Shown: positions 24,558 through 34,216 of the stretch, in pieces
Layout: the number at the start of each line of letters is the position of its first letter
Numbering within the stretch: the first letter of the stretch is position 1
NCBI GenBank assembly: GCA_017409575.1
Contig: JAFQSM010000074.1
Coordinates: 1-64,000, forward strand
Source: Clostridia bacterium
Lineage (GTDB): Bacteria > Bacillota > Clostridia > Monoglobales > Monoglobaceae
Reading direction: 5' to 3'
DNA: 64,000 nt
Notes under the pieces: generated by a model
What the model was told of the DNA's origin: nothing
Database searches by the model: none
What the model saw: the letters and a program-made list of their open reading frames with translations, nothing else
Position numbers and translations under genes: made by a program

Positions 24558-25796
24558 TTATGTCCATGCAAATCTGTTCTCTAATACATCGACTTCCTGA
24601 CGCTTTTTTACTTCGGTTACATGGGTATAAATCTCTAATGTTGTCTTGATTTCTTTATGTCCCATGACATTTTGTATTACCGATAGATTTATATCCGCTT
24701 CGCATAATCTTGTGGCGAATGTGTGCCGAAGGTTATGGCAACTGAAGTTGGGGATTAAGACTGGGTTTTCTTCTTTTAACAATGCTTCGTCATTGTAGTC
24801 ACGGACAATTCTGCGGATTGCTTTGTTGACAGTTCCGTAATGCTGCACACTGCCGAAGCGGTTGACAAATATGAAATCAGTGTAGCAATCAATGGTTACC
24901 TGACAATTAACACCTGTTTCTTCCTGATTTGCTTTTTCAAGGAGGAATGCTTCCTTTACAAAGTCCATCATCGGAATTTTGCGGTATCCCTTTTTCGTTT
25001 TAGGTGTGTTGATTGCGAACTTGCATTTCTTGCCTTTGCCTGTGCTGTAGTAGACGAGAGTGTGATTGATGTCAATAATGCCTTCTTCCAGGTCAATGTC
25101 GCACCATCTAAGCCCCGATACTTCACCAATTCGCATTCCGCTGCCGAACATTACAGCGAATAGAGGATACCAATGATTATACTGAGGCTTTCTTTTCAAA
25201 AAGTCCAGAAATAATCTTTGCTCATCTGCCGTTAATGCTTTTCGCTCTTTGATTTCGAAATCATGAGCTTGCTTCAGTTCTTTGAGCATCTTGTCAGTAG
25301 GGTTTGAGCGGATGCAGTTATCATCCACTGCTAAATCGAATACCTGATGCAATACATTGTGAATTGTATCGATGGTGGATATAGATAACATTCTTTCGTC
25401 TGCGAGGGTGTTATAAAACCTTTTCACATCCGATTTCTTTACATCCGCAATCCTATTCTTGCCGAAACCGTCTCTGACATAGTTGTTATACATATATAGA
25501 TAGTTTTTAAATGTGTTATCTTTCAGCCCTCGTTTTAAGTCGCACCAGGTATCAAACACATTGTTAACTGTCAGCTTCTTTGTTTCGGTTTTGATTCCAT
25601 CGTGTTCGTCAATCACAGTTTCTTTTTCAAGCTCTCTTAATTCTTCCAGGGTAGGGGCATATACAGCATGCCTTACTCCGTCAGGGCCAACCCATCTGTA
25701 ATCGTAAGTTCCGTTCTTTCTTTGCGACTCGCCCTTGCGAAGCACCCTTCGGTTACTGTCAAACCGTTTGTTCTTTTTACCTTTCTCTATATTCAT
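24558..25796 (-). CDS. int: tyrosine-recombinase integrase
   Basis: A 412-residue Tn916-type site-specific recombinase that inserts and excises the element. It has an N-terminal arm-binding region (about 20-60, KNGTYDYRWVGPDGVRHAVY), a SAM-like core-binding domain (about 75-165) and a catalytic domain with Arg in GSGMRIGEVSGLRW, HNLRHTFATRL (His-x-x-Arg) and GHKEIKTTLEIYTHV (His and nucleophile Tyr). ATG 25796 follows AAGGAG by 6 bases; the upstream ATG at 25823 has no good site. It lies at the left end next to the attachment core. Confidence 0.95.
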   Translation of the reverse strand: MNIEKGKKNKRFDSNRRVLRKGESQRKNGTYDYRWVGPDGVRHAVYAPTLEELRELEKETVIDEHDGIKTETKKLTVNNVFDTWCDLKRGLKDNTFKNYLYMYNNYVRDGFGKNRIADVKKSDVKRFYNTLADERMLSISTIDTIHNVLHQVFDLAVDDNCIRSNPTDKMLKELKQAHDFEIKERKALTADEQRLFLDFLKRKPQYNHWYPLFAVMFGSGMRIGEVSGLRWCDIDLEEGIIDINHTLVYYSTGKGKKCKFAINTPKTKKGYRKIPMMDFVKEAFLLEKANQEETGVNCQVTIDCYTDFIFVNRFGSVQHYGTVNKAIRRIVRDYNDEALLKEENPVLIPNFSCHNLRHTFATRLCEADINLSVIQNVMGHKEIKTTLEIYTHVTEVKKRQEVDVLENRFAWT

Positions 25797-25920
25797 AATT
25801 AACTCCTTCCTAATGGCTTGCATCGGAAGGAACCTTAACTATCGATATTCATTATACTATATTTTAGCTGTGTAGTCCAGGAATTTCAGTACAAGCCATT
25901 GTAAAATTTAATATAATTTT

Positions 25921-26115
25921 TCATATCGAGTATTGCTCCTCTATGTATTTAAGGAATTTATTTTTCTTGATAAGTCGTTTGGATCCAATCCATAATACAA
26001 AATCGCAATCCTCGTTATCGGTGAGGTCACGTAATTTCTGCTGTCCGATACTAAAATACGCTGCAGCTTCCTCTAAGGTTAAGTTAGCCTTTTCCCAAAA
26101 AGGAATTTCTTTCAT
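25921..26115 (-). CDS. xis: excisionase (Xis-like)
   Basis: A 64-residue winged-helix protein of the Tn916 excisionase type: FWEKANLTLEEAAAYFSIG, then LRDLTDNEDCDFVLWIG and a C-terminal LIKKNKFLKYIEEQ helix. It directs the integrase toward excision. ATG 26115 follows GGAAAGGTGG; an upstream in-frame start is not supported. It lies 124 bp before int, the usual order for this group. Confidence 0.88.
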   Translation of the reverse strand: MKEIPFWEKANLTLEEAAAYFSIGQQKLRDLTDNEDCDFVLWIGSKRLIKKNKFLKYIEEQYSI

Positions 26116-26296
26116 ATTACGCACCCACCTTTCCGATTCTTGCAAATCTCATGTGAGTTCTCCTTTCAATTTACTAAGTCATATATTTAATACTCAAATC
26201 ACCGAAAGTTTGAGTTTCTCCTTTCTTTTAGATTTTTGACCGCCGTACATTAAAGATAATCGGTGAATGTGTAAGTATTATCAAGTTAAGTTTGCT

Positions 26297-26395
26297 TTAC
26301 ATCAAAACGGAAGCAGCACCTTCCCACAGGAGTTTCACCTCAGCCCATTCTGATGGCCTGCCGTCCAATTCAATGACGAGTTCAAGACGGGAGTA
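26297..26395 (-). pseudogene. short coding remnant
   Basis: An open frame of 32 codons without a start codon, closed by stops on both sides, encodes LELVIELDGRPSEWAEVKLL and on to a final ASVLM, with normal coding character. It is probably the broken end of a gene from a related element. The rest of the gap 26116-26850 holds no gene I can support; the stretch is richer in G+C than its surroundings and contains the hairpin at 26760-26785. Confidence 0.35.
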
Positions 26396-26759
26396 TCATT
26401 ATTAGCAACAATGGTCTTCGCATAACGGTTTGCAAGTCCGCCTTATTGCATGAAGTTTATCGCTCGCTTTCTACGGAGTAGAGAAGGTCTTCGCGCCTTT
26501 TGCAAAACTGCTCACATTATTGCTTATGTGTTTTGATGTTGTTATTCAATTTTCGAGGTTCAACTTATATATTTCAGCTAAGATTTTCTACTTGGGCTAT
26601 TATTATAGCGTGTGAACCTAGGGGTCTGTCAAGGCCTTTTTGCCCGCGTCACGAATTTTTAACAAAAGTGCAGCGAACGCGCAATAATTAAAAATTTTTA
26701 TAGTTGATATTTTGCTTCTTGTAACCGCTTTATATATCGCATTTTTTATTAACAAAAGA

Positions 26760-26785
26760 GCAGGTGGGGTAATTACCCTACCTGC
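26760..26785 (-). terminator. terminator after the DUF6809-like gene
   Basis: A 13-bp self-complementary stem (26760-26772 with 26773-26785, one G-U pair) is followed on the minus strand by CTCTTTTG. It lies 65 bases past the stop at 26851. Confidence 0.5.
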
Positions 26786-26850
26786 GTGAGTTTGGTCTTT
26801 GACGTCCTTTAAGAGCCTTTGTAACTCGGCCTCAAAATCGATTTTATGAG

Positions 26851-27138
26851 TTAGTCTTCATCGTATATGTCGCTATTATTCTCAAAGCATGCAAACACAA
26901 ACCTTGCCCCAAGTTTGAATCCCTTAATAAATGTTTGACACTCTGTAGTCTGTATCATCTCGTCATAGCAAGCCTTATATTTTTCAAACACCTCTTTTTC
27001 TTGTTCGTTTAAGTTTTCAAGTAACTTTTCTTCATTTTTAGTAAGTAATCTGAAAGCTTTATCAAATCTCCTTTGCTTTTGAAATGGTCTTTCCGCCGGA
27101 TTGATATTCCCATACCAGAATTCTTCAAGTATATCCAT
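26851..27138 (-). CDS. DUF6809-like protein
   Basis: A 95-residue acidic helical protein. The start MDILEEFWYGNINPAERPF and the C-terminal FIKGFKLGARFVFACFE resemble a family (DUF6809) commonly carried by integrative elements of Clostridia. Function is unknown. It is coupled to the upstream gene by a TAATG overlap (stop 27138-27140, start 27138). I am confident that the gene is real and only moderately of the family name. Confidence 0.7.
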   Translation of the reverse strand: MDILEEFWYGNINPAERPFQKQRRFDKAFRLLTKNEEKLLENLNEQEKEVFEKYKACYDEMIQTTECQTFIKGFKLGARFVFACFENNSDIYDED

Positions 27139-27380
27139 TATTTTTCCTCCTTACGCAAAGAGAGCGACTCAAGTTCCGGTATATCCGAAATTGAGTCGCC
27201 CTCTTCAATCATTCTTTTTGCTGTCAGCAGTGCGTGCTTGACGTAAATCATATTCAATTGTTCTCGTATTGTTTTGGCATCAACTTTCTGTTCCGCCAAT
27301 TTGAATACTTCTACAAACACAGCACTTTCAATTCCATATTTGTCGCCGTACATAATTTCTTCTAATGTGTACTTAGCCAT
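27138..27380 (-). CDS. small element protein of unknown function
   Basis: An 80-residue protein, mostly helical, beginning MAKYTLEEIMYGDKYGIESA. ATG 27380 has AAGGAGG eight bases upstream; the longer frame starts inside that site. It overlaps the DUF6809-like gene by one base. I do not recognise it; the pair is likely an accessory function of the element. Confidence 0.65.
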   Translation of the reverse strand: MAKYTLEEIMYGDKYGIESAVFVEVFKLAEQKVDAKTIREQLNMIYVKHALLTAKRMIEEGDSISDIPELESLSLRKEEK

Positions 27381-27520
27381 ATTTTCACCTCCTTGTGGCA
27401 CAAACAGTATCACAAGAAAGAGTACAAGTCAACGAAGGAATTTATAACCTTGCTAACCTCCTTTATAACCTTTACGATACTATGAGTCCATAACAACAAA
27501 GTAAATATTCTCATCAAACA

Positions 27521-27549
27521 TTGACTTCGGCCTAAAAATGTGCTATAAT
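27521..27549 (+). promoter_or_regulatory. promoter of the methyltransferase operon
   Basis: TTGACT (27521-27526) and TATAAT (27544-27549) with a 17-base spacer. Confidence 0.8.
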
Positions 27550-27551
27550 TA

Positions 27552-27565
27552 GACTAAAATTAGTC
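27552..27565. promoter_or_regulatory. palindromic operator at the transcription start
   Basis: GACTAA (27552-27557) and TTAGTC (27560-27565) around AA lie directly after the -10 box. The layout, and the GACT...AGTC half-sites, resemble C-boxes that control restriction-modification operons. Confidence 0.55.
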
Positions 27566-27581
27566 CTAGGAGTTTTTGGTT

Positions 27582-27767
27582 ATGAGTAAAGAGTTGATCT
27601 ATCTAGATACATATGTATTACAACAAGATATGCGAATTAGATTACCTAAATCTATAATCGCAAATATGTCTGCTGAAAAAGGAAAAACACAATTTAAGAT
27701 CTTTTTAGATAATGAAAAAAACGAGCTAATATTAAGAATAGCACAGGGGGATAACGATAATGAATAA
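27582..27767 (+). CDS. small protein leading the restriction-modification operon
   Basis: A 61-residue protein whose middle (MRIRLPKSIIANMS and QFKIFLDNEKNELILRI) has the strand-PK-helix-strand rhythm of AbrB or MazE-type swapped-hairpin DNA-binding proteins. This is a weak match. ATG 27582 follows CCTAGGAG. It overlaps the first methyltransferase gene by 8 bases, and a palindrome sits at its transcription start, so I infer that it autoregulates the operon like a control protein, though it is not an XRE-type C protein. Confidence 0.55.
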   Translation: MSKELIYLDTYVLQQDMRIRLPKSIIANMSAEKGKTQFKIFLDNEKNELILRIAQGDNDNE

Positions 27768-28617
27768 CATTGATGTTTTGCCTCTGAATATGATCTTAAA
27801 TGAAGATTGTTTGGTTGGGATGAAAAAGATTCCTGACAATTCTATTGACTTAATTATTGCCGATCCTCCATATAATCTTTCTAAAGGTGGAGAATGGAAA
27901 TGGGACAATAGTGTTAAGTTAGATGGCATGGGCGGAAACTGGAACAAAGCGAAAGAAGATTGGGATGATTTTTCTTTTGATTCCTATTTTGAGTTTACAA
28001 ATGCTTGGCTAAAAGAAGCAAAACGAATTTTAAAATCTACAGGATCAATGTGGATATTTGGCACTTATCATAACATGGGTATCATTAATGTAATATGTCA
28101 AAAACTAAACATTGAAATTATTAACGAAGTTATTTGGTATAAGAGAAATGCTTTTCCTAATCTGTCTGGCAGAAGGTTAACAGCTAGTCACGAAACAATA
28201 TTATGGTGTAACAAAGGCGGAAAAAAGCGAGAGTATTATTTTAATTATGAGTTTTCTAAAAATGGAGATTTTTCTAGTGATAATTTAAAAGCCCCTGGAA
28301 AACAAATGAGAACAGTATGGGATATGTCTAACAATAAAAGCAGAGAAGAATTACTTTATGGAAAACACCCTACTCAAAAACCTATAAAAATTTTGGAAAG
28401 ATTAATTAAATTATCTTCTAAAGAAGGAGATGTCATGTTAACACCTTTTGCAGGTTCAGGAAGCGAATGTGTAGCAGCTAAGGTTAATTCACGAAACTAT
28501 ATTGGATTTGAAATTGAAAAGGAATATTATGATATTGCAATCGAAAGATTAGAAAATGCATTGCCTAATTCTAATCAAATAACATTTTTGGATAATGTTA
28601 ACATGTTGGAGGATTAA
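27760..28617 (+). CDS. site-specific DNA adenine methyltransferase (beta class)
   Basis: A 285-residue N6-adenine (or N4-cytosine) methyltransferase with catalytic motif IIADPPYNL at 35-38 placed before the SAM motif TPFAGSGSECVAA (about 228-240), the beta-class order. The segment KHPTQKPIKILERLI is typical. It protects DNA against the partner nuclease, presumably at the same site as the next methylase; two-methylase systems such as DpnII use one alpha and one beta enzyme. ATG 27760 follows AGGGGG. Confidence 0.92.
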   Translation: MNNIDVLPLNMILNEDCLVGMKKIPDNSIDLIIADPPYNLSKGGEWKWDNSVKLDGMGGNWNKAKEDWDDFSFDSYFEFTNAWLKEAKRILKSTGSMWIFGTYHNMGIINVICQKLNIEIINEVIWYKRNAFPNLSGRRLTASHETILWCNKGGKKREYYFNYEFSKNGDFSSDNLKAPGKQMRTVWDMSNNKSREELLYGKHPTQKPIKILERLIKLSSKEGDVMLTPFAGSGSECVAAKVNSRNYIGFEIEKEYYDIAIERLENALPNSNQITFLDNVNMLED

Positions 28618-28619
28618 AA

Positions 28620-29423
28620 ATGTTTCAACCAGTAATAAAGTGGAGTGGCAGTAAACGAAGTCAAGCAAACACCATCCTTTCGTATTTGCCACAAGAATTT
28701 AATTGTTATTATGAACCATTTTTAGGCGGTGGTTCTATGCTATATGCAATAAATCCATCAAAAGCAATTTGCGGAGATGTTTGTGAATCATTAATTGATT
28801 TATGGAATAAAATCAAAGCCGAACCAAACGAATTAGCACAATCTTATCGCACGAGATGGGAAAGGTTGCAGGAGGAAGGGTATTTAGCTTATTATTCGAT
28901 TAGAGATGATTACAATCTCTCAAAAAAAGCAGAAGATTTACTTTTTTTATCCCGAACTTGTGTCAATGGATTAATAAGATTCAATGCTGATGGTGAATTT
29001 AATAATTCTTTACATCATACTCGTTCTGGTATTCATCCTGATAAATTGGAAAAAATTATTAAAGATTGGTCTACCCGCATACAAAACAGCACCTTTATAT
29101 CTGCGGATTATGAATATACAACACAAACTGTAAAAGAAGGTGATTTAGTATATTTAGATCCTCCATACTTTCATACAAAAGGCAGGTATTATGGTACAAT
29201 AGATTATGATAGATTTTTAAATTATCTTGATTTCTTAAATAAAAGAGGTGCCAAATATATATTATCTTTTGATGGAAAAAGAGGCGACGATGATTTCACC
29301 GTCGCCATTCCAAAAGATCTTTATAAACGTCACGAATTTATTCCTTCGGGAAAGTCCAGTTTTAAAAAGGTTATGGACAAAGAATATTTAGAAGTATACG
29401 AGTCTCTCTATTTAAACTGGTAA
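28620..29423 (+). CDS. Dam-family DNA adenine methyltransferase (alpha class, D12)
   Basis: A 267-residue MethyltransfD12 protein: the N-terminal KWSGSKRSQ and PFLGGGSMLYAI SAM site precede the catalytic YLDPPYF (about 177-183), the alpha-class order. RTCVNGLIRFN in between corresponds to the target recognition part. It starts 2 bases after the beta-class methylase with GGAGG, so both are made together. Its stop is 1 base from that of the convergent nuclease gene. Confidence 0.92.
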   Translation: MFQPVIKWSGSKRSQANTILSYLPQEFNCYYEPFLGGGSMLYAINPSKAICGDVCESLIDLWNKIKAEPNELAQSYRTRWERLQEEGYLAYYSIRDDYNLSKKAEDLLFLSRTCVNGLIRFNADGEFNNSLHHTRSGIHPDKLEKIIKDWSTRIQNSTFISADYEYTTQTVKEGDLVYLDPPYFHTKGRYYGTIDYDRFLNYLDFLNKRGAKYILSFDGKRGDDDFTVAIPKDLYKRHEFIPSGKSSFKKVMDKEYLEVYESLYLNW

Positions 29424-29424
29424 T

Positions 29425-31464
29425 TTATTTTATAACTATATTAGATTGTGAAATGTGTGACATTTCTTCAATAAATGTTTGCTTAATCATTTTCGTTCTA
29501 GGTGTGGATGGGATTATTTCGATTTCCCATCCATTTTCTTTTGGATCCATAATGAAAAGCATGTCACACTTTGAATTATTGAATACTATACTGTTCGATT
29601 GTGCTGTTGTCTTCAAATATGCGGCACACGATATCATTTCATATTCTTTCAGATTAACTTTTCCTGATGCACGGCTCCAAGTTCCTTTGTGAGGTAATAT
29701 GGCTCTCTCAACATTAGGAACAAAGCTCATCAATTTTTTAACATAATTAATTAAATTCGTACCTACATTTTCTTCTAAATCTCTTGAATGTTCTTTTGAT
29801 TCCACAATAAGCAGTATAGGCTTAGGTAGAATTTTACTAAGCTGGAATATATGATCTGGTCTTTTTCCGCTTATAATCTTGCTTTCTCTAGGCAAAGATA
29901 ACCATCTTTTTTCCTTGTTATCCGGAGATATTACAGAAAAACCACTCCAATCGCCTCCCGGCGGATTACACATGCCTTCAAAACAAAAACCATTGAACAA
30001 ATGGGTAAAAAGATAATGCAATCCAGTATCCACATCATCTTCATGGTATTCTTGAGGGATACTTGAAAACACAGAATTATGTAATGTTTCGCAATGGATT
30101 GAGTTCGAATATTCTTGCTTAAACATACTTGTATCAAGCAATTCATTAATATCGTAAGGTGTTTTCGCGATTATTTTTGAGTCCAGCAGAATATAATCAC
30201 TTAATCCAATGATAGATTTCCAAAAACCATTAAAACGGCATAATATATTTGGTTCTTTTAATAATCGCAAATAATTATGCTCAATAATTGGACCGTAAAT
30301 AAATGCCATAGTCTCGGTATTGGGAGGAAGTAGCATTGAAACTAAAGGTAATATTCCTCTATCAGGTCGGTTATCATCACCACCAGGTTTAAATCCCTTA
30401 ATAATACATAATACAAGGTGACTGTTTTCATTAGCAATTTTTTCAATTATTTTGTCATCACATTTTGAATATAACTTTTTCAAATCGTTAGCAAATCTTT
30501 TTCTGAAATTTGCAGGAATTATTCCAAACGGCAAATCTTGTTTCGCTATTCCAATACTATATTTATCTACAATTTTTAAGAAGCGAGAGGTCTTGCCATG
30601 TTGGCTTTTTGCAGCAATTGTTTTATTAAACTTAAACTTATTCTTTTGAATAGAATAATCTAGTATATTCTGTTCTGATGCAAAAAATTCTTTCCAGTCT
30701 TTTCTTGAAAAACATGTTGAGTCTTCCTTTTCTTTGGTTAAAAAAAGCATAACATTTAAATTTTTTCTCAAAATTTCATGTTCTTCCTTTTTGGTATTCA
30801 GATTAAGCATCTTTTTAATCATATATGCAGCAAATTCTTTTTCTGCGAAATTTGATTCATCAAACTTCGCTAGTGATGCATCCTTTGATTTATCAAATTC
30901 TTCTGAACGAACATATACTTGTGCAACAAAATTATTAATTGCATGACTAAAATTTACATAGCTAAATGGAACTATTGGATTAGGGTATCTTAATGCTTTT
31001 CGTTCTCGTGACTTTGGTTCAAGCTCATATTTAACAAACTCAACCACATATAAATACGGGCATCCTGCTCGGCCTGTTGAAAATGCTCTGCCACTTCTTT
31101 GCCACGCTTGATTTCCGGCTTGCAATGCACTACAGAATTCTACAGCAAATAATATTTCCTCAACATCATTTTTAACTGAAGTTATTATAGCATCTGGTGT
31201 TTCGTCCAAAAAACTACCATTGTTCCTTAGTGCTTTAAAAATATCATCCTTCCACCGGTGTCGATTCGCCTTATTAAAACCTGGCAATAGTTCTAAACGC
31301 CAAGAACAATTTATATTTTCATATTCAAAGTCAATTTCAATTACAATTGTTGATGGTGACATAGTAAAAAAATTGATTGAAGTAGGATTTGTCTCGTTAA
31401 TAATTATTTGTGCAATTCTTTCACACTCTACAATGTTATCACCATGAATTCTATATAAATCCAT
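29425..31464 (-). CDS. large PD-(D/E)XK nuclease-like protein, probable restriction endonuclease
   Basis: A 679-residue protein convergent to the two methylases. Near the C-terminus KRPDHIFQL and ILLIVESKEH give the PD...ExK nuclease pattern (D537, E555, K557). An upstream region with GNQAWQRSGRAFSTGRAGCPYLY suggests a dedicated DNA-binding or recognition domain. I do not recognise a named enzyme. Its place beside two methylases makes it the likely cutting subunit. It is followed on the same strand by no other gene and is 14 bp downstream of the 600-residue protein gene, so the two form an operon. Confidence 0.7.
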   Translation of the reverse strand: MDLYRIHGDNIVECERIAQIIINETNPTSINFFTMSPSTIVIEIDFEYENINCSWRLELLPGFNKANRHRWKDDIFKALRNNGSFLDETPDAIITSVKNDVEEILFAVEFCSALQAGNQAWQRSGRAFSTGRAGCPYLYVVEFVKYELEPKSRERKALRYPNPIVPFSYVNFSHAINNFVAQVYVRSEEFDKSKDASLAKFDESNFAEKEFAAYMIKKMLNLNTKKEEHEILRKNLNVMLFLTKEKEDSTCFSRKDWKEFFASEQNILDYSIQKNKFKFNKTIAAKSQHGKTSRFLKIVDKYSIGIAKQDLPFGIIPANFRKRFANDLKKLYSKCDDKIIEKIANENSHLVLCIIKGFKPGGDDNRPDRGILPLVSMLLPPNTETMAFIYGPIIEHNYLRLLKEPNILCRFNGFWKSIIGLSDYILLDSKIIAKTPYDINELLDTSMFKQEYSNSIHCETLHNSVFSSIPQEYHEDDVDTGLHYLFTHLFNGFCFEGMCNPPGGDWSGFSVISPDNKEKRWLSLPRESKIISGKRPDHIFQLSKILPKPILLIVESKEHSRDLEENVGTNLINYVKKLMSFVPNVERAILPHKGTWSRASGKVNLKEYEMISCAAYLKTTAQSNSIVFNNSKCDMLFIMDPKENGWEIEIIPSTPRTKMIKQTFIEEMSHISQSNIVIK

Positions 31465-31478
31465 ATTGTTTCACCTTT

Positions 31479-33281
31479 CTATTCTATATTTTTATTTTTG
31501 TAAAAATGGTATATTGGAAAATTCATAAAACTTTCCTTGTTTTCCTCTGATAAACTTTCAAAAATTTCTTTAGCTTCAGTCTGTTCATCAAGCAGTAAGA
31601 ATGCACCTATTTTTAATAAGTCATCTCCTGTGGATATTATATCATGGAGAAGCTGTTTCTCCTGATATGACAATGGACGTTGACGTAAAATAATTTGTAG
31701 CTTATTAATGGTGACAACTTCTTTTGAAATATAACTAGGTTGTGACTCCATCCATTCCATTAATTCGTATGCTGTTGAAAGAAGGTCTTGAGAACTATTT
31801 TTATCGTATGCTTTCAACATTTCAAGGACTAACATATTTGCAGAATTTACTACGGCCTCTTGTGGCTTTATTCGTTTGTAATCATCTGTGATCGCTTGTA
31901 AATTCAAGTTGTCAACAGACAAAAAATCTGCTTCTGTCATGATAGAATACTGCGATGTTGGATACTCTTTCCCTTCATCATTCACAACTTTTACTGGAAG
32001 TTGTTTATTAAAATAGTCCCAGATGTTATAACTCCCGTCTTTGTTTTTCTTGCAGATAAGTGCGAGGTGTACGCCGGGAATATTCAGGTTTACTATTATT
32101 GGAAGATTACCTTTTACTTTGTGAATAGGTTTACCGCTTTCAATAGCTTCTATCAGTGAATTTAATTTCCAAAAATCTTCAGGGGTAAATTTGTCAAGAT
32201 CTAAATCTTTTTTTACATGGAGAGTATCTAATACTGATTGTGCACGTTTATATCCAGATAGCATTTTAGTATACTCACTGGGATTTAATTTCTTTAATTC
32301 ATCTTCATCAAAAACAGCAGGAAATTCATATTCTCCTATATTGAATCTTTTGTTTTCTAACATAGCAATTAAAAACTCTAATGATTGAATCCTCTGTGTT
32401 AATGTTCCGGAAATTTTAACATTAAGTTTAACTGGATCAATATCATCCGGGGTGTCTGAATTTCTGAAACTGAGTTTTACACTGCTGCCTATTTCCAATA
32501 CTACCTTTTCTGCTGTCGTTACTATACTATATTTATCATAATATGTAACTCCGTCCACGCTTACAGGAGTATCATCTTCCCTTGACATAGTAACCTGTTG
32601 GATACTATCATAATATTGTACCGGAATAGGGGCAGATCCGCCTTTTATATTCACGTATAGAGTCATTTCTTTTCCATCAATAAGTTTTGGAAACAATGCC
32701 TTTGGAAAATGCTTCCGAAAGCCAGTATAATGCAAGGATAAACTCTCTAATACACCCTGTTTCTGTAACTGCTCAATAGTAGGAATATCCCTTCCTGCGA
32801 AACTTGCTTGCCTTTTAGCCTCTGAATAAAAATTCAGAAAAATCTCTGTTTTTTCACAAGCATCTTCCGGGAATGATTTAAAAGAAACACTATATGATTT
32901 CTTCTCTGATGACTTGTCCTTCATAATTTCCATAATCTTAAATGGTGTCAAAGCAGAATAATAAATTTGTTTTGTTTCACCTGTGCCTTTATCTATGTAA
33001 ACCACGAAAAACATCGTACCGCCATTATGCATATATGCTTTTAAATCCGTAGCACTTACAGGATATTTAATGGTTGATTTTACTTTGGCAGAAACTCCTT
33101 TGCCTTTGACTTGTGTTGCAACCTTTTTAATATCCTTTTTAGAATGTTTATTATCACTATGTATATATATGTTTCCGTCCCAAACGGGTTCTTTATCACC
33201 GCTATTTATAAAACTACTTAATCGTTCTGTTTTAGAAATAGAAGATTCGACTGCAGTCGTTGCAAGTTTTTCCCAATCCAA
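31479..33281 (-). CDS. DUF4365-like nuclease-fold protein
   Basis: A 600-residue protein. The first 100 residues fit a DUF4365 or related PD-(D/E)XK-type domain: a helix with a conserved Glu, EPVWDGNIYIH carrying the metal Asp, and ATQVKGKG carrying Gln-x-Lys, followed by YYSALTPFKI. The rest is an unrecognised multi-strand region and a helical C-terminus. A TTG at 33281, six bases after GGAGGTG, is chosen; a GTG at 33290 overlaps that site. It is probably the partner or regulator of the restriction nuclease downstream, or a separate anti-phage effector. Confidence 0.65.
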   Translation of the reverse strand: MDWEKLATTAVESSISKTERLSSFINSGDKEPVWDGNIYIHSDNKHSKKDIKKVATQVKGKGVSAKVKSTIKYPVSATDLKAYMHNGGTMFFVVYIDKGTGETKQIYYSALTPFKIMEIMKDKSSEKKSYSVSFKSFPEDACEKTEIFLNFYSEAKRQASFAGRDIPTIEQLQKQGVLESLSLHYTGFRKHFPKALFPKLIDGKEMTLYVNIKGGSAPIPVQYYDSIQQVTMSREDDTPVSVDGVTYYDKYSIVTTAEKVVLEIGSSVKLSFRNSDTPDDIDPVKLNVKISGTLTQRIQSLEFLIAMLENKRFNIGEYEFPAVFDEDELKKLNPSEYTKMLSGYKRAQSVLDTLHVKKDLDLDKFTPEDFWKLNSLIEAIESGKPIHKVKGNLPIIVNLNIPGVHLALICKKNKDGSYNIWDYFNKQLPVKVVNDEGKEYPTSQYSIMTEADFLSVDNLNLQAITDDYKRIKPQEAVVNSANMLVLEMLKAYDKNSSQDLLSTAYELMEWMESQPSYISKEVVTINKLQIILRQRPLSYQEKQLLHDIISTGDDLLKIGAFLLLDEQTEAKEIFESLSEENKESFMNFPIYHFYKNKNIE

Positions 33282-33290
33282 ATCAACCAC

Positions 33291-33854
33291 CTCCTTATAT
33301 TTAGATATACTTCTACAGATATATTATAACATATTACTCGACATCTTTCAACATTTTGGTAATTTTTCTAAATTTGTAGGCAGCATCTTGTTTTTTATCT
33401 TTTTCTAAAAACAAGCTACAAACGCCCTAAGACACCACCCAAAATACCATCCAAACCGCTTAACCATCGCATAAACCAAGTCATTTTCACCAAAACAGCA
33501 CCAATTGCTATTTTTTGACACCATCCGAACGGCACTGCCGGTCGGGGTTTGAGTGCACAGGAGGCGGTTTACGACACCAGTGCTTTTTCCTGCTTCAATT
33601 TATTTTGACTGATTTTCGACCAAGTTGAGCCCATTCTTACCTCAACTTGTTTTATGTTTTTTATACAAATTTTTATTTGGTTATTGGAATAAAAAGTAAT
33701 TGATTCGCAAATCTCTATAAGAGGTGACAATCAATTAAATCATCACACTATTTTATTGCCTATATTATTCTTATCCAATAACCCTATGTTATTATTAACT
33801 TAGTATTATTTGTAGCCGTTTTTCACACCACCTAAGTCAAAAAACAACCACCAT
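33291..33854. other. 564-base intergenic region inside the element
   Basis: No gene or RNA is recognised. It contains the promoter region of the minus-strand nuclease operon near 33291-33340 and a C-rich, repeat-poor stretch. GACACCA appears at 33431, 33517 and 33573 at irregular spacing. It could be the remains of a plasmid-type origin, as a replication-initiator-like HTH gene follows, but this is weak. Confidence 0.3.
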
Positions 33855-34151
33855 TTATTCAAGCACTTTGTCGGTCAACCGATAGAGATTAGATGTGGAA
33901 CATCCATTGCTCTTTTTGCGATTTACCTTGATTATGTAACCTGACTCAACCAACTTGGATATCGTATTTTTAACAGTTGATAAACCAATACCTGTATCCT
34001 GATGTATAGTATCAAGCGAGGGGAAGCAGGAGTTGTCAGTTCCTGACCTCATACAGAGATAACACAGTATCTTAAATTCGTTTCCGCTGATACTTTTATC
34101 CGTAATAATCTTATTGAGTATAGTTGTAAATTTACCTTTTAGTTTTTGCAT
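33855..34151 (-). CDS. winged helix-turn-helix protein (replication initiator-like)
   Basis: A 98-residue protein with a single winged HTH: ISGNEFKILCYLCMRSG, then CFPSLDTIHQDTGIGLSTVKNTISKLVESGYI and a wing ending in NLYRL. The layout is that of the N-terminal domain of plasmid or phage replication initiators and related HTH_36 proteins. AGGAGG precedes the ATG. It could be a truncated initiator or a regulator of the neighbouring SIR2 gene. Confidence 0.75.
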   Translation of the reverse strand: MQKLKGKFTTILNKIITDKSISGNEFKILCYLCMRSGTDNSCFPSLDTIHQDTGIGLSTVKNTISKLVESGYIIKVNRKKSNGCSTSNLYRLTDKVLE

Positions 34152-34216
34152 TTTTTTGACCTCCTTTTTGCAAATAAAAAAGCCGTACCATTTCTGATAC
34201 GACTTTGATAAATTTT

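Noticed and set aside
26500-26691. 63-codon plus-strand open frame in the element
   Set aside because: No ribosome binding site, unusual composition and no recognisable pattern.
33431-33579. GACACCA repeats as origin iterons
   Set aside because: Only three copies at uneven spacing (86 and 56 bases) and no full replication initiator gene; not enough for an origin call.
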